This document shows positions 15,732 to 25,735 of a stretch of DNA of 64,000 bases, piece by piece. Position 1 is the first letter of the stretch. Every line of letters starts with the position of its first letter. Made by a program: the position numbers and the translations under genes. A model generated the notes under the pieces. The model was not told the origin of the DNA, did not search any database, and saw nothing but the letters and a program-made list of their open reading frames with translations. The DNA comes from Mycoplasmatota bacterium (GTDB taxonomy: Bacteria > Bacillota_I > Bacilli_A > Acholeplasmatales > Acholeplasmataceae), in contig JANKMU010000005.1 in the NCBI GenBank assembly GCA_024650045.1, forward strand, positions 5,376-69,375, written 5' to 3'.

Positions 15732-17327
15732 TTACTCATCCTCATCTATCAGATTTCCATCTTCATCAACTTTCATACTCATCGCTCTTGGAGTTTTGTT
15801 TAAACCTGGCATGACCATAATACCTTTGGTTAAGGCGACAAGGAATCCTGCTCCTAATGATGGTCTAATTTCTTTGATGTCTAATGTGAAATCTCCTGGT
15901 AAACCTTTAATTTTAGGATCTCCTGTTAAAGATAGTGGTGTTTTAGCCATACAAACAGGTAGATTCCATCCATATTCAATATATTTTTCTAATTGAGACA
16001 AAGCTTTTTTAGAGAATACTACTTCTTTTGCACCATATATTTTTTGTGCGATTTTCTCTATTTTTTGTTGTGGTAAATCTTCTTTATTATATATAGGTTT
16101 GAATGATGACCCTTGATCTGCTAATTCGACAACTTTATTAGCTAAATCAACCATACCAGGTCCCCCTTCGCTAAATCCTTTACATAAAGCAATTGGGTGA
16201 TTGTTATCTTTAGCCCATTTCATCATTGCATCAACTTCTTCTTGATCATCTGTGTAGAAATGGTTTAAAGCGATAACATATTTCATACCAAAATTATTAA
16301 TGTTTTCCAAATGTTTATTCAATAAAGGAATACCTTTTAACATAGCGTCAACATTTTTTTCATTAAATTTTTCAGCTCCACCATGATATTTTAAAGCTCT
16401 AAGTGTTGTTACAACAACAACTGCATCGACTTCTTTACTGAGGTAAGGCATTTTTAAATCTAAGAATTTTTCCATGCCTAAATCAGCACCAAAACCAGCT
16501 TCAGTTACTGCATAATCTCCTAGTTTTAAAGCTAATTTAGTAGCAACTATAGAATTACATCCATGAGCAATATTTGCAAATGGACCAGCATGAACGAATG
16601 TAGGAACTCCATCCAATGTTTGCACAAGATTTGGATTCATAGCTTCTTTCATTAGTAATGTCATTGCATCAGCTCCACCTAAGTCTGATACATAAACTGG
16701 TTTTTCATCTTTAGTATATCCAATGAGTATTCTATTAATTCTATTTTTTAGATCATTCAAATCAGTAGCAAGAGCTAAAATAGCCATAATTTCACTCGCT
16801 GCTGTAATAACAAATCCGTCTTTTCGTATTGGGGTATCAATTTCTCGCAAACTGCGATCATTCATATCCATACATCTTTTCCAAGTTACCGTTTCAATTC
16901 CTAATTCATTCCCTTGAAAAATATGATTATCAATTAATGCACTTAACAAATTATTTGCTGCTGTAATGGCATGTAGATCACCTGTAAAATGAAGGTTAAT
17001 CTCATCTTGAGGCGTAACACTAGATTTCCCACCACCAGTTGCTCCACCTTTTAATCCAAAAACTGGACCTAAACTTGGTTCTCTTAAAGCTAAAATTGGG
17101 TGTTTGCCAATATGTTTTAACCCTTGGGTTAGCCCAATAGAGATTGTTGTTTTACCTTCACCAGCTGGTGTTGGTGTCGTAGCTGTTACAAGAATCAACT
17201 TCCCGTTTTGTTTTTCCTTTAATCTTGTTAATACTTTTAAATCAATCTTGGCTTTATCAAAACCATAAGGAATACACTCTTCTGGAGCGACTCCCATTTC
17301 TTCGCATAATAAAGTAATTTTTTTCAT
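15732..17327 (-). CDS. fhs: Formate-tetrahydrofolate ligase
   Basis: Fhs makes 10-formyl-THF from formate, THF and ATP, or runs in reverse to gain ATP. The 531 residues include the P-loop PTPAGEGKTTISIGL, the LREPSLGPVFGLKGGATGGG block and FTGDLHAITAANNLLSA. It is slightly shorter than the usual 550-560 residues, with a compact N-terminus. GGGAGAAG precedes the ATG. The gene is co-transcribed with folD. With GlyA next to the Rnf genes, the cell can interconvert serine, glycine and formate while adjusting NAD(P)H. Confidence 0.97.
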   Translation of the reverse strand: MKKITLLCEEMGVAPEECIPYGFDKAKIDLKVLTRLKEKQNGKLILVTATTPTPAGEGKTTISIGLTQGLKHIGKHPILALREPSLGPVFGLKGGATGGGKSSVTPQDEINLHFTGDLHAITAANNLLSALIDNHIFQGNELGIETVTWKRCMDMNDRSLREIDTPIRKDGFVITAASEIMAILALATDLNDLKNRINRILIGYTKDEKPVYVSDLGGADAMTLLMKEAMNPNLVQTLDGVPTFVHAGPFANIAHGCNSIVATKLALKLGDYAVTEAGFGADLGMEKFLDLKMPYLSKEVDAVVVVTTLRALKYHGGAEKFNEKNVDAMLKGIPLLNKHLENINNFGMKYVIALNHFYTDDQEEVDAMMKWAKDNNHPIALCKGFSEGGPGMVDLANKVVELADQGSSFKPIYNKEDLPQQKIEKIAQKIYGAKEVVFSKKALSQLEKYIEYGWNLPVCMAKTPLSLTGDPKIKGLPGDFTLDIKEIRPSLGAGFLVALTKGIMVMPGLNKTPRAMSMKVDEDGNLIDEDE

Positions 17328-17345
17328 AATCTTCTCCCTTTTCCA

Positions 17346-17375
17346 TTAAAAAAGTATCTCTGCTAAGATACTTTT
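17346..17375 (-). terminator. Hairpin between aminotransferase and fhs
   Basis: Minus-strand AAAAGTATCT-TAGC-AGATACTTTTTT forms a perfect stem with a T-run. It lies about 75 bases after the aminotransferase stop, so it probably ends that transcript. It also falls within the first bases of any transcript from the promoter immediately upstream. Confidence 0.7.
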
Positions 17376-17405
17376 AGTATAACACATTATTTTATGTGAT
17401 GAAAA
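17376..17405 (-). promoter_or_regulatory. Probable fhs-folD promoter abutting the hairpin
   Basis: Minus-strand TTTTCA and TATACT are separated by 18 bases, with TGTG before the -10 region. The predicted start site would fall inside the adjacent stem-loop, so initiation and termination signals overlap here. Confidence 0.5.
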
Positions 17406-17451
17406 CGTATACACTTTGAAAATATAATGGCCACATCATATTTTTTATCTT

Positions 17452-18633
17452 TTATAATTCTAGTATCGTTTTAATTTTTTGTGGTAGTCCATCGATTTCA
17501 TTTCTTGATAAACTACACAGTGCAAATCTCACACCACCGCTCATTGGAACTGCATAAATTCTATGCTCAGCAAGTTTCAAATAATCTGTATCAGGATTAT
17601 GAGTTAAAACCACAGTGTAAAATCCACTTCTAAATGGATGTGTTTTCAAACCAACCTGATTAGCTTGCTCAATAAAGGTACGACTTCTTTGTTGGACAAG
17701 ACTATTGATCTTGTTTAAATCTTTTAAAAATTCATTTCTATTTTCTTTGACTGCAAACTTGTTAAATAGTTCAATTGACATGGTTGGTGTTGCTGACCAT
17801 GAACCTCTTGCTTCATTGACGTATTTTGGATGTGCTTTTTTTACTTTCTCTTCGTTTTTCGAAAGCATGATAGCTGCACCTAATCTCATACCATAAATTC
17901 CAAAAGTTTTCGAACCACTAAACGCAATAATTGTTAAAACGTGTTCTTCAAGTTCTGGCAAGAAAGTCATTTTCTTTCTATTATCTTCTTCATGAGAATA
18001 CTCAAGATATGCTAAATCATATAAAAATACAATCTCGTTATTTTTTTGCGCATTCAATATTTCGATAATTTGTTTGAATTCTTGTTCGCTTAATGTAAAC
18101 CCTGTTGGATTGTGGCAAGGATCATTAACAATTACGATAACTTGATTTTGTTTTTCGCATAGTTCTTTAAGTCTTGATTCAAAAGATTCAACATCAAAAT
18201 GATCTCCTTTGAATAATTTGTGTTCAAATATTTTTAAGCCTGCACGATCAGCAAATCTTTCATATTGCCATCTAATATCTGAAACGAATATATAATCTCC
18301 TGGATTTGCATATTGAGAAAATGTTGATGCAATCGCCCCACTCCCACCTGGGGTTGCACATGCACTAACATACATGTTCTTTCTAATCTCTGCTTCATAC
18401 TTGCCAAAAACCCAAGTGATTAGATTATTTTTGAATAATGCTCCTCCATCAACTGCCGGATAAGGCAACATTTCTTCATCACTTAAATTCTTGATCATTT
18501 TTGATACTGTCGGCATTCCACCAATCGCCTTTTCTTCATCATAAAACATACCGATTGATGCATTAATAACGTCATTGTATTTTTTTGACGCTTCAATTGC
18601 ATCTTTTGATATTTGTAAAATATCTACTGCCAT
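17452..18633 (-). CDS. PLP-dependent aminotransferase, class I/II
   Basis: The 393-residue enzyme has the aspartate/aromatic aminotransferase fold. VNDPCHNPTGFTL holds the conserved Asn and Pro, FLYDLAYLEY holds the PLP-ring Asp and Tyr, SGSKTFGIYGMRLGA holds the Schiff-base Lys, and VRFALCSLSR supplies the substrate-carboxylate Arg. GAGGTGAT five bases before the ATG at 18633 gives the start MAVDILQIS and overrides the track's longer version. Residues 40-110 (GMPTVSKMIKNL and ATPGGSGAI) resemble tyrosine/aspartate aminotransferases used in amino acid metabolism. The substrate cannot be fixed from sequence. It follows mfd with no gap. Confidence 0.9.
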   Translation of the reverse strand: MAVDILQISKDAIEASKKYNDVINASIGMFYDEEKAIGGMPTVSKMIKNLSDEEMLPYPAVDGGALFKNNLITWVFGKYEAEIRKNMYVSACATPGGSGAIASTFSQYANPGDYIFVSDIRWQYERFADRAGLKIFEHKLFKGDHFDVESFESRLKELCEKQNQVIVIVNDPCHNPTGFTLSEQEFKQIIEILNAQKNNEIVFLYDLAYLEYSHEEDNRKKMTFLPELEEHVLTIIAFSGSKTFGIYGMRLGAAIMLSKNEEKVKKAHPKYVNEARGSWSATPTMSIELFNKFAVKENRNEFLKDLNKINSLVQQRSRTFIEQANQVGLKTHPFRSGFYTVVLTHNPDTDYLKLAEHRIYAVPMSGGVRFALCSLSRNEIDGLPQKIKTILEL

Positions 18634-18650
18634 CTCGATCACCTCTACTT

Positions 18651-21600
18651 TCAATTATATATGAAATCGTCTAAAAACAAATCAAACAAATATAACCAAT
18701 GTTGCTTTTCATTCTTGGTAACAAGAATAATATTTATATGCCCCTTCAAATACGCCAGTCTAACTTGTGTTACAAATTGACCTGCTTTTTCAAACAATTT
18801 ATTACCATCAATCTTTGATGAAGCTTCCATAGATAACACAAGTGTGACTTGTCTAGATTCAACAATAGTTTTTTGAACTCCAATTTTAGAAGATAATTTC
18901 TTGAAAAGTTTTTCGTACATATATAGAAGTAAATCAGGACTTAAAGACCCGAATCGATCAACAAGCTCATCCTTTAAATCTTCTACATCCTGTATTCTAT
19001 TTAACTCACTAATTCTTTTATGAATTTCAATTCTTACACTATCTTCTGATACATAATTGGGGTCAACGTGTCTTGCTGCATATATTTCATCAATTGCAGT
19101 TTCTTTAGGTTTTTCTAAAGATACACCAGTCATCGCTTCTTCAAGTAACTTCATGTAGAGTTCAATCCCAACAGAATCGATAAATCCGGACTGTTCAGAA
19201 CCTAATACATCTCCAGCACCGCGTATTGACAAGTCTCTCATCGCTATCTTAAATCCACTGCCTAAAGCTGTAAAATCTTGAATTGCTGATAATCTTTTCT
19301 TAGCTTCATCATTAATGTTTCTATGGGCATCATATAATAAATATGCATAAGCAATACGATCGCTTCTTCCCACTCTACCTCTGATTTGATAAAGTTGCGC
19401 TAATCCTAATTTATCTGCATCGTGGATGATTAATGTATTTGTGTTTGGAATGTCAACACCAGTTTCAATAATTGTTGTCGAAACTAAAATGTCATATTCA
19501 TGATCGATAAAGTCACTTAAAACACTTTCAAGTTGATTTCGATTCATTTGACCGTGTGCATAAGCAACACGTGCTTCTGGAACAAGTTTTTGCAATCTAT
19601 GAACCATACCCTCTATGCCTTGAACAGTATTAAATAGATAAAAGATTTGACCGCCTCTTGCAAGTTCTCTAGTGATTGCTTCTTTAATGAGTGCCTCTTG
19701 GCGTTCTACAACATATGTTTGGACTGGGTATCTATTTCTAGGTGGTGTGTCAATCATTGATAAGTCTTTTAGACCCATCATAGACATTTGTAATGTTCTA
19801 GGTATTGGTGTTGCACTTAAGGTTAGAGTATCCACATTGACTTTTATCTCTCTAATTTTTTCTTTATGCTCAACACCAAATCTTTGCTCTTCATCGATAA
19901 TGAGCAAACCTAAATCTTTGAATTTAACATCTTTAGATAATAATCTGTGCGTTCCAATAACAACATCAACAAAACCTTTTTTTAGTTTTTCGAGTGTATC
20001 TTTTTGTTTTTTAGATGTCACAAAACGACTCAATAGTGCGATATTCGCACCATACTTTTCGAAGCGTTCTTTAAACGTATAATAATGTTGTCTAGCAAGC
20101 ACAGTAGTTGGCACAAGATAGAGAACTTGCTTCGCATTAATGACCGCTTTGAATGCTGCTCTTAGTGCAACTTCCGTCTTACCAAACCCAACATCACCAC
20201 AAATCAAACGATCCATTGGTCGGTCCATTTCCATATCATGTTTCGTATCTAAAATCGCTTTTTGCTGATCAATGGTTGCCTCATATTCAAAGTCTCTTTC
20301 AAATGATTTTTCCATATCATTGTCTTTATTAAATGCGAAACCTACACTTTGTTGCCTTTGTGCATAAAGCATGATTAATCGATCGCTTAGATCTTTTATT
20401 TTCATGCGAACACTTGCTTTTGTTTTCGTCCATTGCTTACCACCGAGTTTGGACAACTTAGGGTGCATACCATCATAACTGCTATATTTAAGTACCATAT
20501 CTATTTGATCCATAGGCACATATAAAGCTTCTTGATTAGCATATATAATATGCAAATAGTCACGCTTTTCATGACTTAATTCCATGGTCTTCAAACCCAC
20601 ATATTGGCCAATGCCATAATCGTAATGAACTACAAAATCACCAACAGTTAAGTCTTCAATTCTTCTGATTTTTGTTGATTGATTTAATACACTTCGATAA
20701 CGAATAGCTGGCCGAGTTCTATATGAAAATAATTGTGATTCGTCAAGTAAAAGAACCTTGTCGAAACGTGATAAAAAAGAACCATAACTGGGTTGATTAA
20801 ATATGTAGATACCAGGATCATCACTTTCATTAAACTTATAAGTAAGAGACATTTCTTTTAGAAAACCAATTAGCTCATCTTTGTAAGTGTCAGTTGAAAC
20901 GGCCATTATAATTTGATAGCTATTTAACAAGTCTTTAATATCTAGATGAAGTAATTGTAGGTTCCCTTGATAATTATTAGGTGATGTTACACCTAAATCA
21001 ATTGCATCATTTGGACTATTAATTCCAAAGTTATCGATTTCAATATGTTCTTGTTTTAATTGTTTTTCTAACGATACTCTAAAAGGAATACTTAAGAAAG
21101 CGGATCCATTCATTGTTGTGGCGTATGTTTCTAAATCACTTTGAATCGAAGTTTCATTGACTTTCATTTTATGAACATCAATCATATAAACTTTTTTGTT
21201 TTGACTAAAGTCTAATAGTGTCGTTTCTTCTTGATTAAAAAAAGGTATATAAATTGTTAATGCATCAAGTTTGATTCTCATCTCAAGAGATTCAAGATCT
21301 TGATTAATTTTTTCTGTTTCTCTTTCTGATAAAACCATCTTTTCAAAATAATGTTTAATTTTTGATATTACATTTTCTTTCATTTGATCCGTGTAGAAAA
21401 GTTCGTTCATAGGAGCTATTTCTAATGTTTGTATTTCTGCAAAAGACCTTTGAGTCTCCACATCAAACATTTTAATCTGATCGAGTACATCATCAAAAAA
21501 ATCTAAGCGATATGGTTGTTCATTGTTTAGTGTATATACATCCAATATGTGTCCACGTATACTAAACTCTCCGGGTTTTTCAACAGTGTATGTTCTAGTA

Positions 21601-22067
21601 TATCCACTGTAAACTAGAAACTGGACTAGTTTCTCTAAATCATATGAATCCCCTTTGTGAAGCATTTTTACACTGTTATGATAATCACTTGGAGTTAGTT
21701 GTCTTTGACATAGCCCTTGCAAAGTCGTAACAACTACAAATGGTTTTCCTGTCATCAATTGTTTTAAAGTATATAATCTTTCACTTTTAAACTCTGGACT
21801 TCCTAAAGCCATAATACTGGTTAGTGTTTGATCAGCAGGATAAAACAAAACATCATCCGCATCAATGATTTGACTCATGGTATCATAGTATTTTTGTGCT
21901 TCATATAAATTGGGAGTTACTACAAAAATTGTTTTTTTATTTTCTATAAAATCTAATGCTGCAAGATAGATGTTATAAGTATCATTAGAAGACTTAAAAA
22001 ACATCGATGTCGATGTTTTTTTAATCATTTTTAATATATTCGATTTTTTTCTAAGATACTCAATCAT
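18651..22067 (-). CDS. mfd: Transcription-repair coupling factor Mfd
   Basis: Mfd pushes stalled RNA polymerase off damaged DNA and recruits UvrA. The 1138-residue protein shows the UvrB-like N-terminal module, the RNA polymerase-interacting domain starting VGDFVVHYDYGIGQYVGL, and a RecG-type translocase. The translocase has Walker A GDVGFGKTEVALRA, the DEEQ box in LLIIDEEQRFGVEHK, LSATPIPRTLQM, and the TRG region IRGRVGRSDRIAYAYLLY. A C-terminal UvrA-binding-type domain closes it. It is downstream of pth, separated by a short hairpin. Length and motifs are normal. Confidence 0.97.
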   Translation of the reverse strand: MIEYLRKKSNILKMIKKTSTSMFFKSSNDTYNIYLAALDFIENKKTIFVVTPNLYEAQKYYDTMSQIIDADDVLFYPADQTLTSIMALGSPEFKSERLYTLKQLMTGKPFVVVTTLQGLCQRQLTPSDYHNSVKMLHKGDSYDLEKLVQFLVYSGYTRTYTVEKPGEFSIRGHILDVYTLNNEQPYRLDFFDDVLDQIKMFDVETQRSFAEIQTLEIAPMNELFYTDQMKENVISKIKHYFEKMVLSERETEKINQDLESLEMRIKLDALTIYIPFFNQEETTLLDFSQNKKVYMIDVHKMKVNETSIQSDLETYATTMNGSAFLSIPFRVSLEKQLKQEHIEIDNFGINSPNDAIDLGVTSPNNYQGNLQLLHLDIKDLLNSYQIIMAVSTDTYKDELIGFLKEMSLTYKFNESDDPGIYIFNQPSYGSFLSRFDKVLLLDESQLFSYRTRPAIRYRSVLNQSTKIRRIEDLTVGDFVVHYDYGIGQYVGLKTMELSHEKRDYLHIIYANQEALYVPMDQIDMVLKYSSYDGMHPKLSKLGGKQWTKTKASVRMKIKDLSDRLIMLYAQRQQSVGFAFNKDNDMEKSFERDFEYEATIDQQKAILDTKHDMEMDRPMDRLICGDVGFGKTEVALRAAFKAVINAKQVLYLVPTTVLARQHYYTFKERFEKYGANIALLSRFVTSKKQKDTLEKLKKGFVDVVIGTHRLLSKDVKFKDLGLLIIDEEQRFGVEHKEKIREIKVNVDTLTLSATPIPRTLQMSMMGLKDLSMIDTPPRNRYPVQTYVVERQEALIKEAITRELARGGQIFYLFNTVQGIEGMVHRLQKLVPEARVAYAHGQMNRNQLESVLSDFIDHEYDILVSTTIIETGVDIPNTNTLIIHDADKLGLAQLYQIRGRVGRSDRIAYAYLLYDAHRNINDEAKKRLSAIQDFTALGSGFKIAMRDLSIRGAGDVLGSEQSGFIDSVGIELYMKLLEEAMTGVSLEKPKETAIDEIYAARHVDPNYVSEDSVRIEIHKRISELNRIQDVEDLKDELVDRFGSLSPDLLLYMYEKLFKKLSSKIGVQKTIVESRQVTLVLSMEASSKIDGNKLFEKAGQFVTQVRLAYLKGHINIILVTKNEKQHWLYLFDLFLDDFIYN

Positions 22068-22083
22068 TGTTTTTCCTCTTAGA

Positions 22084-22112
22084 CAGCAAAACCCAAACCT
22101 ATGTTTGGGTAT
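22084..22112 (-). terminator. Hairpin between pth and mfd
   Basis: Minus-strand ACCCAAAC-ATAG-GTTTGGGT is a perfect 8 bp stem followed by only four Ts. It may reduce, rather than stop, transcription from prs-pth into mfd. Confidence 0.5.
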
Positions 22113-22668
22113 TATACTTTGTCATAATATCCGTAAAGGATACGTTTTGAATAAATAAATCTATAATTTCAGTCGTTAATAATATGGTGTTTTGAAGCGT
22201 TATGAGTTGCTCTTTAGAAAACTGTCCTAAAACATATTGGTCTAGAGGAATTGAGTTGTTTTGATCAATTCCGATACGAACACGTTTAAAAGATTCGTCA
22301 TGTAGTAATCCTATAATGTTTCTTAAACCATTGTGTCCACCATGCCCACCTAATTCTCTTAATCTTAATCTTCCTGTTTCCAAATTAACATCGTCGACGA
22401 TGACTAAAAGATCTTCCATATGAACATCATAATATTTCATTAATTTAGAAATTGCTTCTCCAGATAAATTCATAAAAGTCGAAGGTTTTGCTAAAATAAC
22501 TTTTTCACCTTTGATGTTTGTTACCAAAATTTCCGCATTGAACTTTGAATCAAATTTTGCTTGTTGACCTATCATTTTTAAAACTTGATCTATGACCATA
22601 AAACCAACGTTGTGTCTAGTTTTTTGGTACTTTAACCCAGGGTTACCTAATCCTACAACAAGCTTCAT
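22099..22668 (-). CDS. pth: Peptidyl-tRNA hydrolase
   Basis: Pth releases peptides from prematurely dropped peptidyl-tRNA. The 189 residues begin [20 protein letters not shown], containing the catalytic His, and continue with [13 protein letters not shown] and [25 protein letters not shown], both diagnostic. Its ATG overlaps the prs stop codon by four bases (ATGA), so the two are translationally coupled. This is the common prs-pth-mfd order of Firmicutes near the origin. Confidence 0.97.
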   Translation of the reverse strand: MKLVVGLGNPGLKYQKTRHNVGFMVIDQVLKMIGQQAKFDSKFNAEILVTNIKGEKVILAKPSTFMNLSGEAISKLMKYYDVHMEDLLVIVDDVNLETGRLRLRELGGHGGHNGLRNIIGLLHDESFKRVRIGIDQNNSIPLDQYVLGQFSKEQLITLQNTILLTTEIIDLFIQNVSFTDIMTKYNTQT

Positions 22669-23645
22669 GCTTTACTCTCATGATGAGTGATTTTATCAAA
22701 TATTTGACTGATAGGTTCATCCTTCACAATGTGTAGAATGGATTGTCCTAATAATGGACCAATAGATAGTTGGACAATTTTTGGTGATTTCTTGTCTTCT
22801 GGTAACATTATCGTATCTGTTACAACAACTTCAGTAATAACAGAATCATTAATTCTTTGAATAGCAGAGCCAGAGAAAACCGGATGAGTTGCTGCTGCAT
22901 AGACTTTCGTTGCACCAGCTTCAATTAAAGCTTCGGCACCTGCAACCAATGTTCCAGCTGTATCAATAATGTCGTCAACCATAATAGCTATCCTACCTTT
23001 AACATCCCCAATTATATTTTGCACTTCTGCTTTATTCGGTTCAGGCCGTCTTTTATCAATAATAGCAAGCGGTGCATCAAGAATTCTTGCGAACAATCTT
23101 GCTCTAGTCACTCCGCCGTGATCGGGAGATACGACAACAATATTTTCTAATTTTTTTGTATATAAGAAATAATCTGCAAGTAATGGTGATGCTGGAAAAT
23201 TATCAATAGGAATATTGAAGAAACCTTGAATTTGAGCAGCATGAAGATCAATTGAGATAACTCGATCAATACCTGCAATTTGCAACATATCTGCAACAAG
23301 CTTAGCAGTGATTGGTTGTCTAGATTTTGATTTTCTATCTTGTCTAGAATAACCATAATAAGGCATGATAACAGTTAGTGTTTTTGCTGAAGCTCTTTTA
23401 AGAGCATCTGCCATAATTAGCAATTCCATAACGTGTTCATTCGCTGGCGCGGATGTTGATTGTATAACAAAACAATCATGCCCTCTAACACTTTCCTCTA
23501 TATTAATAGAGATTTCACCATCAGCAAATTTAACAACATCTGCTGGACATATTGCGATGTTTGCTGCCTTAGATATTTCTTCAGCTAACGGACGATTTGA
23601 GTTAAGTGCAAAAAGCTTAATTTTCTTTCCATCTATGATTGACAT
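22665..23645 (-). CDS. prs: Ribose-phosphate pyrophosphokinase (PRPP synthase)
   Basis: Prs makes PRPP from ribose 5-phosphate and ATP for nucleotide, NAD and amino acid synthesis. AAGGAG nine bases before the ATG at 23645 gives the start [12 protein letters not shown] and 326 residues. The catalytic region [29 protein letters not shown], the flexible-loop [11 protein letters not shown] and the PRPP-binding motif [10 protein letters not shown] are intact. The plus- and minus-strand ORFs within it are shadows. Confidence 0.97.
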   Translation of the reverse strand: MSIIDGKKIKLFALNSNRPLAEEISKAANIAICPADVVKFADGEISINIEESVRGHDCFVIQSTSAPANEHVMELLIMADALKRASAKTLTVIMPYYGYSRQDRKSKSRQPITAKLVADMLQIAGIDRVISIDLHAAQIQGFFNIPIDNFPASPLLADYFLYTKKLENIVVVSPDHGGVTRARLFARILDAPLAIIDKRRPEPNKAEVQNIIGDVKGRIAIMVDDIIDTAGTLVAGAEALIEAGATKVYAAATHPVFSGSAIQRINDSVITEVVVTDTIMLPEDKKSPKIVQLSIGPLLGQSILHIVKDEPISQIFDKITHHESKA

Positions 23646-23718
23646 GTGATTTACAACTCCTTCGATTTCTCTCAATTTTATTATACATGATTTAGGTTAA
23701 AAATTTAACGGTTTTCCT

Positions 23719-23760
23719 TCAAAAAAAAATCTTTTTGCATGGTTGTGCAAAAAAGATTTT
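23719..23760 (-). terminator. Terminator after spoVG
   Basis: Minus-strand AAAATCTTTTTTGCA and TGCAAAAAGATTTT form a long stem with a six-base loop, followed by about nine Ts. It separates spoVG from prs. Confidence 0.85.
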
Positions 23761-23785
23761 CATTTAATCTGTTTTCTTAAATTTT

Positions 23786-24067
23786 TTATTCTTCTTCTGG
23801 GTCAGATGTTTCAGAAAGTGCCTCGTTATACGCTACTACGATAGCATCTTCAATTACTTTACGCATCTCTCCGTGAATTGGGTGAGCTATATCTCTAAAG
23901 GTACCATTAGGTGTTTTTTTGCTTGGCATCGCAACAAAGATGCCATTTTCGCCTTCAATGATACGAATATCATGCACAACAAAACTTTCGTCGAAAGTAA
24001 TCGTTGCTACTCCCCTAAGTCTGCTTTCGCTACTAACAAGCTTTACTCTTACATCAGTAATCTTCAT
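23786..24067 (-). CDS. spoVG: SpoVG family nucleic-acid-binding regulator
   Basis: SpoVG is a small DNA/RNA-binding protein first found through its effect on spore cortex, but widespread in non-sporulating Firmicutes. TTGGAGG before the ATG at 24067 gives the start MKITDVRVKLV and 93 residues. The family blocks RGVATITFDESFVVHDIRIIEG, FVAMPSKKTPNGTFRDIAHPI and an acidic C-terminus (SETSDPEEE) are clear. It lies between ispE and prs with its own terminator. Here it is probably a general post-transcriptional regulator rather than a sporulation factor. Confidence 0.95.
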   Translation of the reverse strand: MKITDVRVKLVSSESRLRGVATITFDESFVVHDIRIIEGENGIFVAMPSKKTPNGTFRDIAHPIHGEMRKVIEDAIVVAYNEALSETSDPEEE

Positions 24068-24135
24068 TTTGCCCTCCAAGACGTCCTTTATTATACATAA
24101 ATTATAGCATAATCATTTAAAATATTAAAGTTTTT

Positions 24136-24957
24136 TTAATTTTTTGGCTTTGTTTTGAGGTACTCAATGCTGTATTTTTTAAGTTTTTCTTCTAAATCTT
24201 CTATTTTTTCATTAAACGGCAATATAAAGAATGTTGATCCACTTCCGGTCATATAAACATTTTTGTTAATCTTTTTTAGTGTTTTATACGTATTAGCGAG
24301 TTGTGGATATTGGCTAAATGTTGTTTCTAGTAATGCATTATATGTTTTATTAAAAAAAGCATCATATTTCTCATTTAAATATAATTTAAATAATTTATCG
24401 AATTGCTTTTCTTTGTATTTGATTATGTGATTCTCAAATATTATTTTTGTAGATACATTGATGTTAGATGTTATTAAATAGATATTATCAATTTCTGGTT
24501 TTTGAACATACAATACATTTTCTCCACGTCCATATACATAAGCTGTTTTATTGTATAAACAAAATAATGTGTCTGAGCCCAAACTTAAAGCAATATCTTC
24601 CAGATCTTTCATTTTTAGCTTTAAATCCCATAGTTTGTTTAGTCCTCTTAAGGTTGCAGCAATATCTGCTGAACCGCCTCCAAGTCCTGCTCCAATAGGA
24701 ATGCGTTTTGTAAGCTTTATATTTGCTCCATGGCTTACTTTGTATAAGTCTTTTAATTTTTGTGCTGCGTAAATAATTGCATTGTTATCTATTTCTATGT
24801 TAGAAGTTAAAGTAATTTGATCCGACTCCTCAAATTCTAAAATATCATGCAACTCGATAGGCATCATAATCATTTTTAAATCATGATAACCATCTAATCT
24901 TTTCCCTACAACATCTAATGCTAAATTAATTTTGGCATATGCTTTTTCTCTAATCAT
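24136..24957 (-). CDS. ispE: 4-diphosphocytidyl-2-C-methyl-D-erythritol kinase IspE
   Basis: IspE phosphorylates CDP-ME in the non-mevalonate (MEP) isoprenoid pathway. The 273 residues begin MIREKAYAKINLALDVVGKR. The GHMP-kinase ATP loop PIGAGLGGGSADIAATLR and a late MTGSGSTFFIL glycine segment are present. The start at 24957 avoids six extra residues and overlaps the rsmA end by eight bases, as in Bacillus gene order. The C-terminus is low in recognisable detail and slightly short. The pathway would feed undecaprenyl carriers handled by UppP and the DUF368 protein encoded further on. Confidence 0.94.
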   Translation of the reverse strand: MIREKAYAKINLALDVVGKRLDGYHDLKMIMMPIELHDILEFEESDQITLTSNIEIDNNAIIYAAQKLKDLYKVSHGANIKLTKRIPIGAGLGGGSADIAATLRGLNKLWDLKLKMKDLEDIALSLGSDTLFCLYNKTAYVYGRGENVLYVQKPEIDNIYLITSNINVSTKIIFENHIIKYKEKQFDKLFKLYLNEKYDAFFNKTYNALLETTFSQYPQLANTYKTLKKINKNVYMTGSGSTFFILPFNEKIEDLEEKLKKYSIEYLKTKPKN

Positions 24958-25735
24958 ATTGCCACATCCTTGCAAGTTTTACAAAGTCATCTATAGATAA
25001 TGCTTCAGCACGTATATCAACTGAATATCCATTTAATTTTAAGAATGATTCCAATTCAGGTTTATTGATGTGATATGCTTCGTACCAATTGTTAACTAAA
25101 GTTTTTCTTTTTTGTTTAAATGCTTCTTTGACCAAACTAATAAAAACAAGTTCTTTATGCTTTTCAATAAGTGGTACATCTCTTTTAACAATACGAATCA
25201 CTGCACTATCTACATTAGGAACAGGAAAGAAAAGTTGCCTTTTCACATCCATCATTTTGCTAACATAAGCTTGATATTGCAATATGATGGATAAAGCATT
25301 GTATTGCTTAGAGTTTGGTTTAGCCAATAATCGATCGCACACCTCTTTTTGAATCATTAATGATGCGGTTCTTATATTCTCTTTTTCAAGTATTTTAAAT
25401 AGAATTGGTGTTGTTATATAATACGGTACATTAGCTACTACATGTAATTCTTCAGTATATTGAGTTAAATCCGCTTCTAGGAAATCTTCATAAATAATAT
25501 CTAAATTTTTATGTTTCTCTTTAATCTGATCTAAATATGGTTTTAATGATTGATCGATTTCATATGCAACTACTTTTTTTGCGCTTGATGCTAAAAAAGT
25601 AGTTAGAGCACCTTGCCCCGGTCCTACTTCAATAACAAATTTATTCTCAATATTTGAATCTCTGACAATCTTCATAAGTAGATTTTTATCTCTTATAAAG
25701 TTTTGTCCATATTTCTTTTTAGCTTGATGATTCAC
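24950..25735 (-). CDS. rsmA: 16S rRNA dimethyladenosine transferase RsmA (KsgA)
   Basis: RsmA dimethylates two adjacent adenosines in the 3' hairpin of 16S rRNA, a late quality check of small-subunit assembly. The 261 residues begin KKKYGQNFIRDKNLLMKIV. The SAM-binding motif EVGPGQGALT and the catalytic NVPYYITTPILF are intact, with the RNA-binding FFPVPNVDSAVIRI and KQKRKTLVNN segments after. It overlaps rnmV by 17 bases and ispE by eight, giving a compact rnmV-rsmA-ispE operon. Confidence 0.97.
   Translation of the reverse strand: MNHQAKKKYGQNFIRDKNLLMKIVRDSNIENKFVIEVGPGQGALTTFLASSAKKVVAYEIDQSLKPYLDQIKEKHKNLDIIYEDFLEADLTQYTEELHVVANVPYYITTPILFKILEKENIRTASLMIQKEVCDRLLAKPNSKQYNALSIILQYQAYVSKMMDVKRQLFFPVPNVDSAVIRIVKRDVPLIEKHKELVFISLVKEAFKQKRKTLVNNWYEAYHINKPELESFLKLNGYSVDIRAEALSIDDFVKLARMWQYD

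Noticed and set aside
19672-20082. 136-aa plus-strand ORF inside mfd
   Set aside because: Antisense shadow of the conserved helicase domain of mfd.
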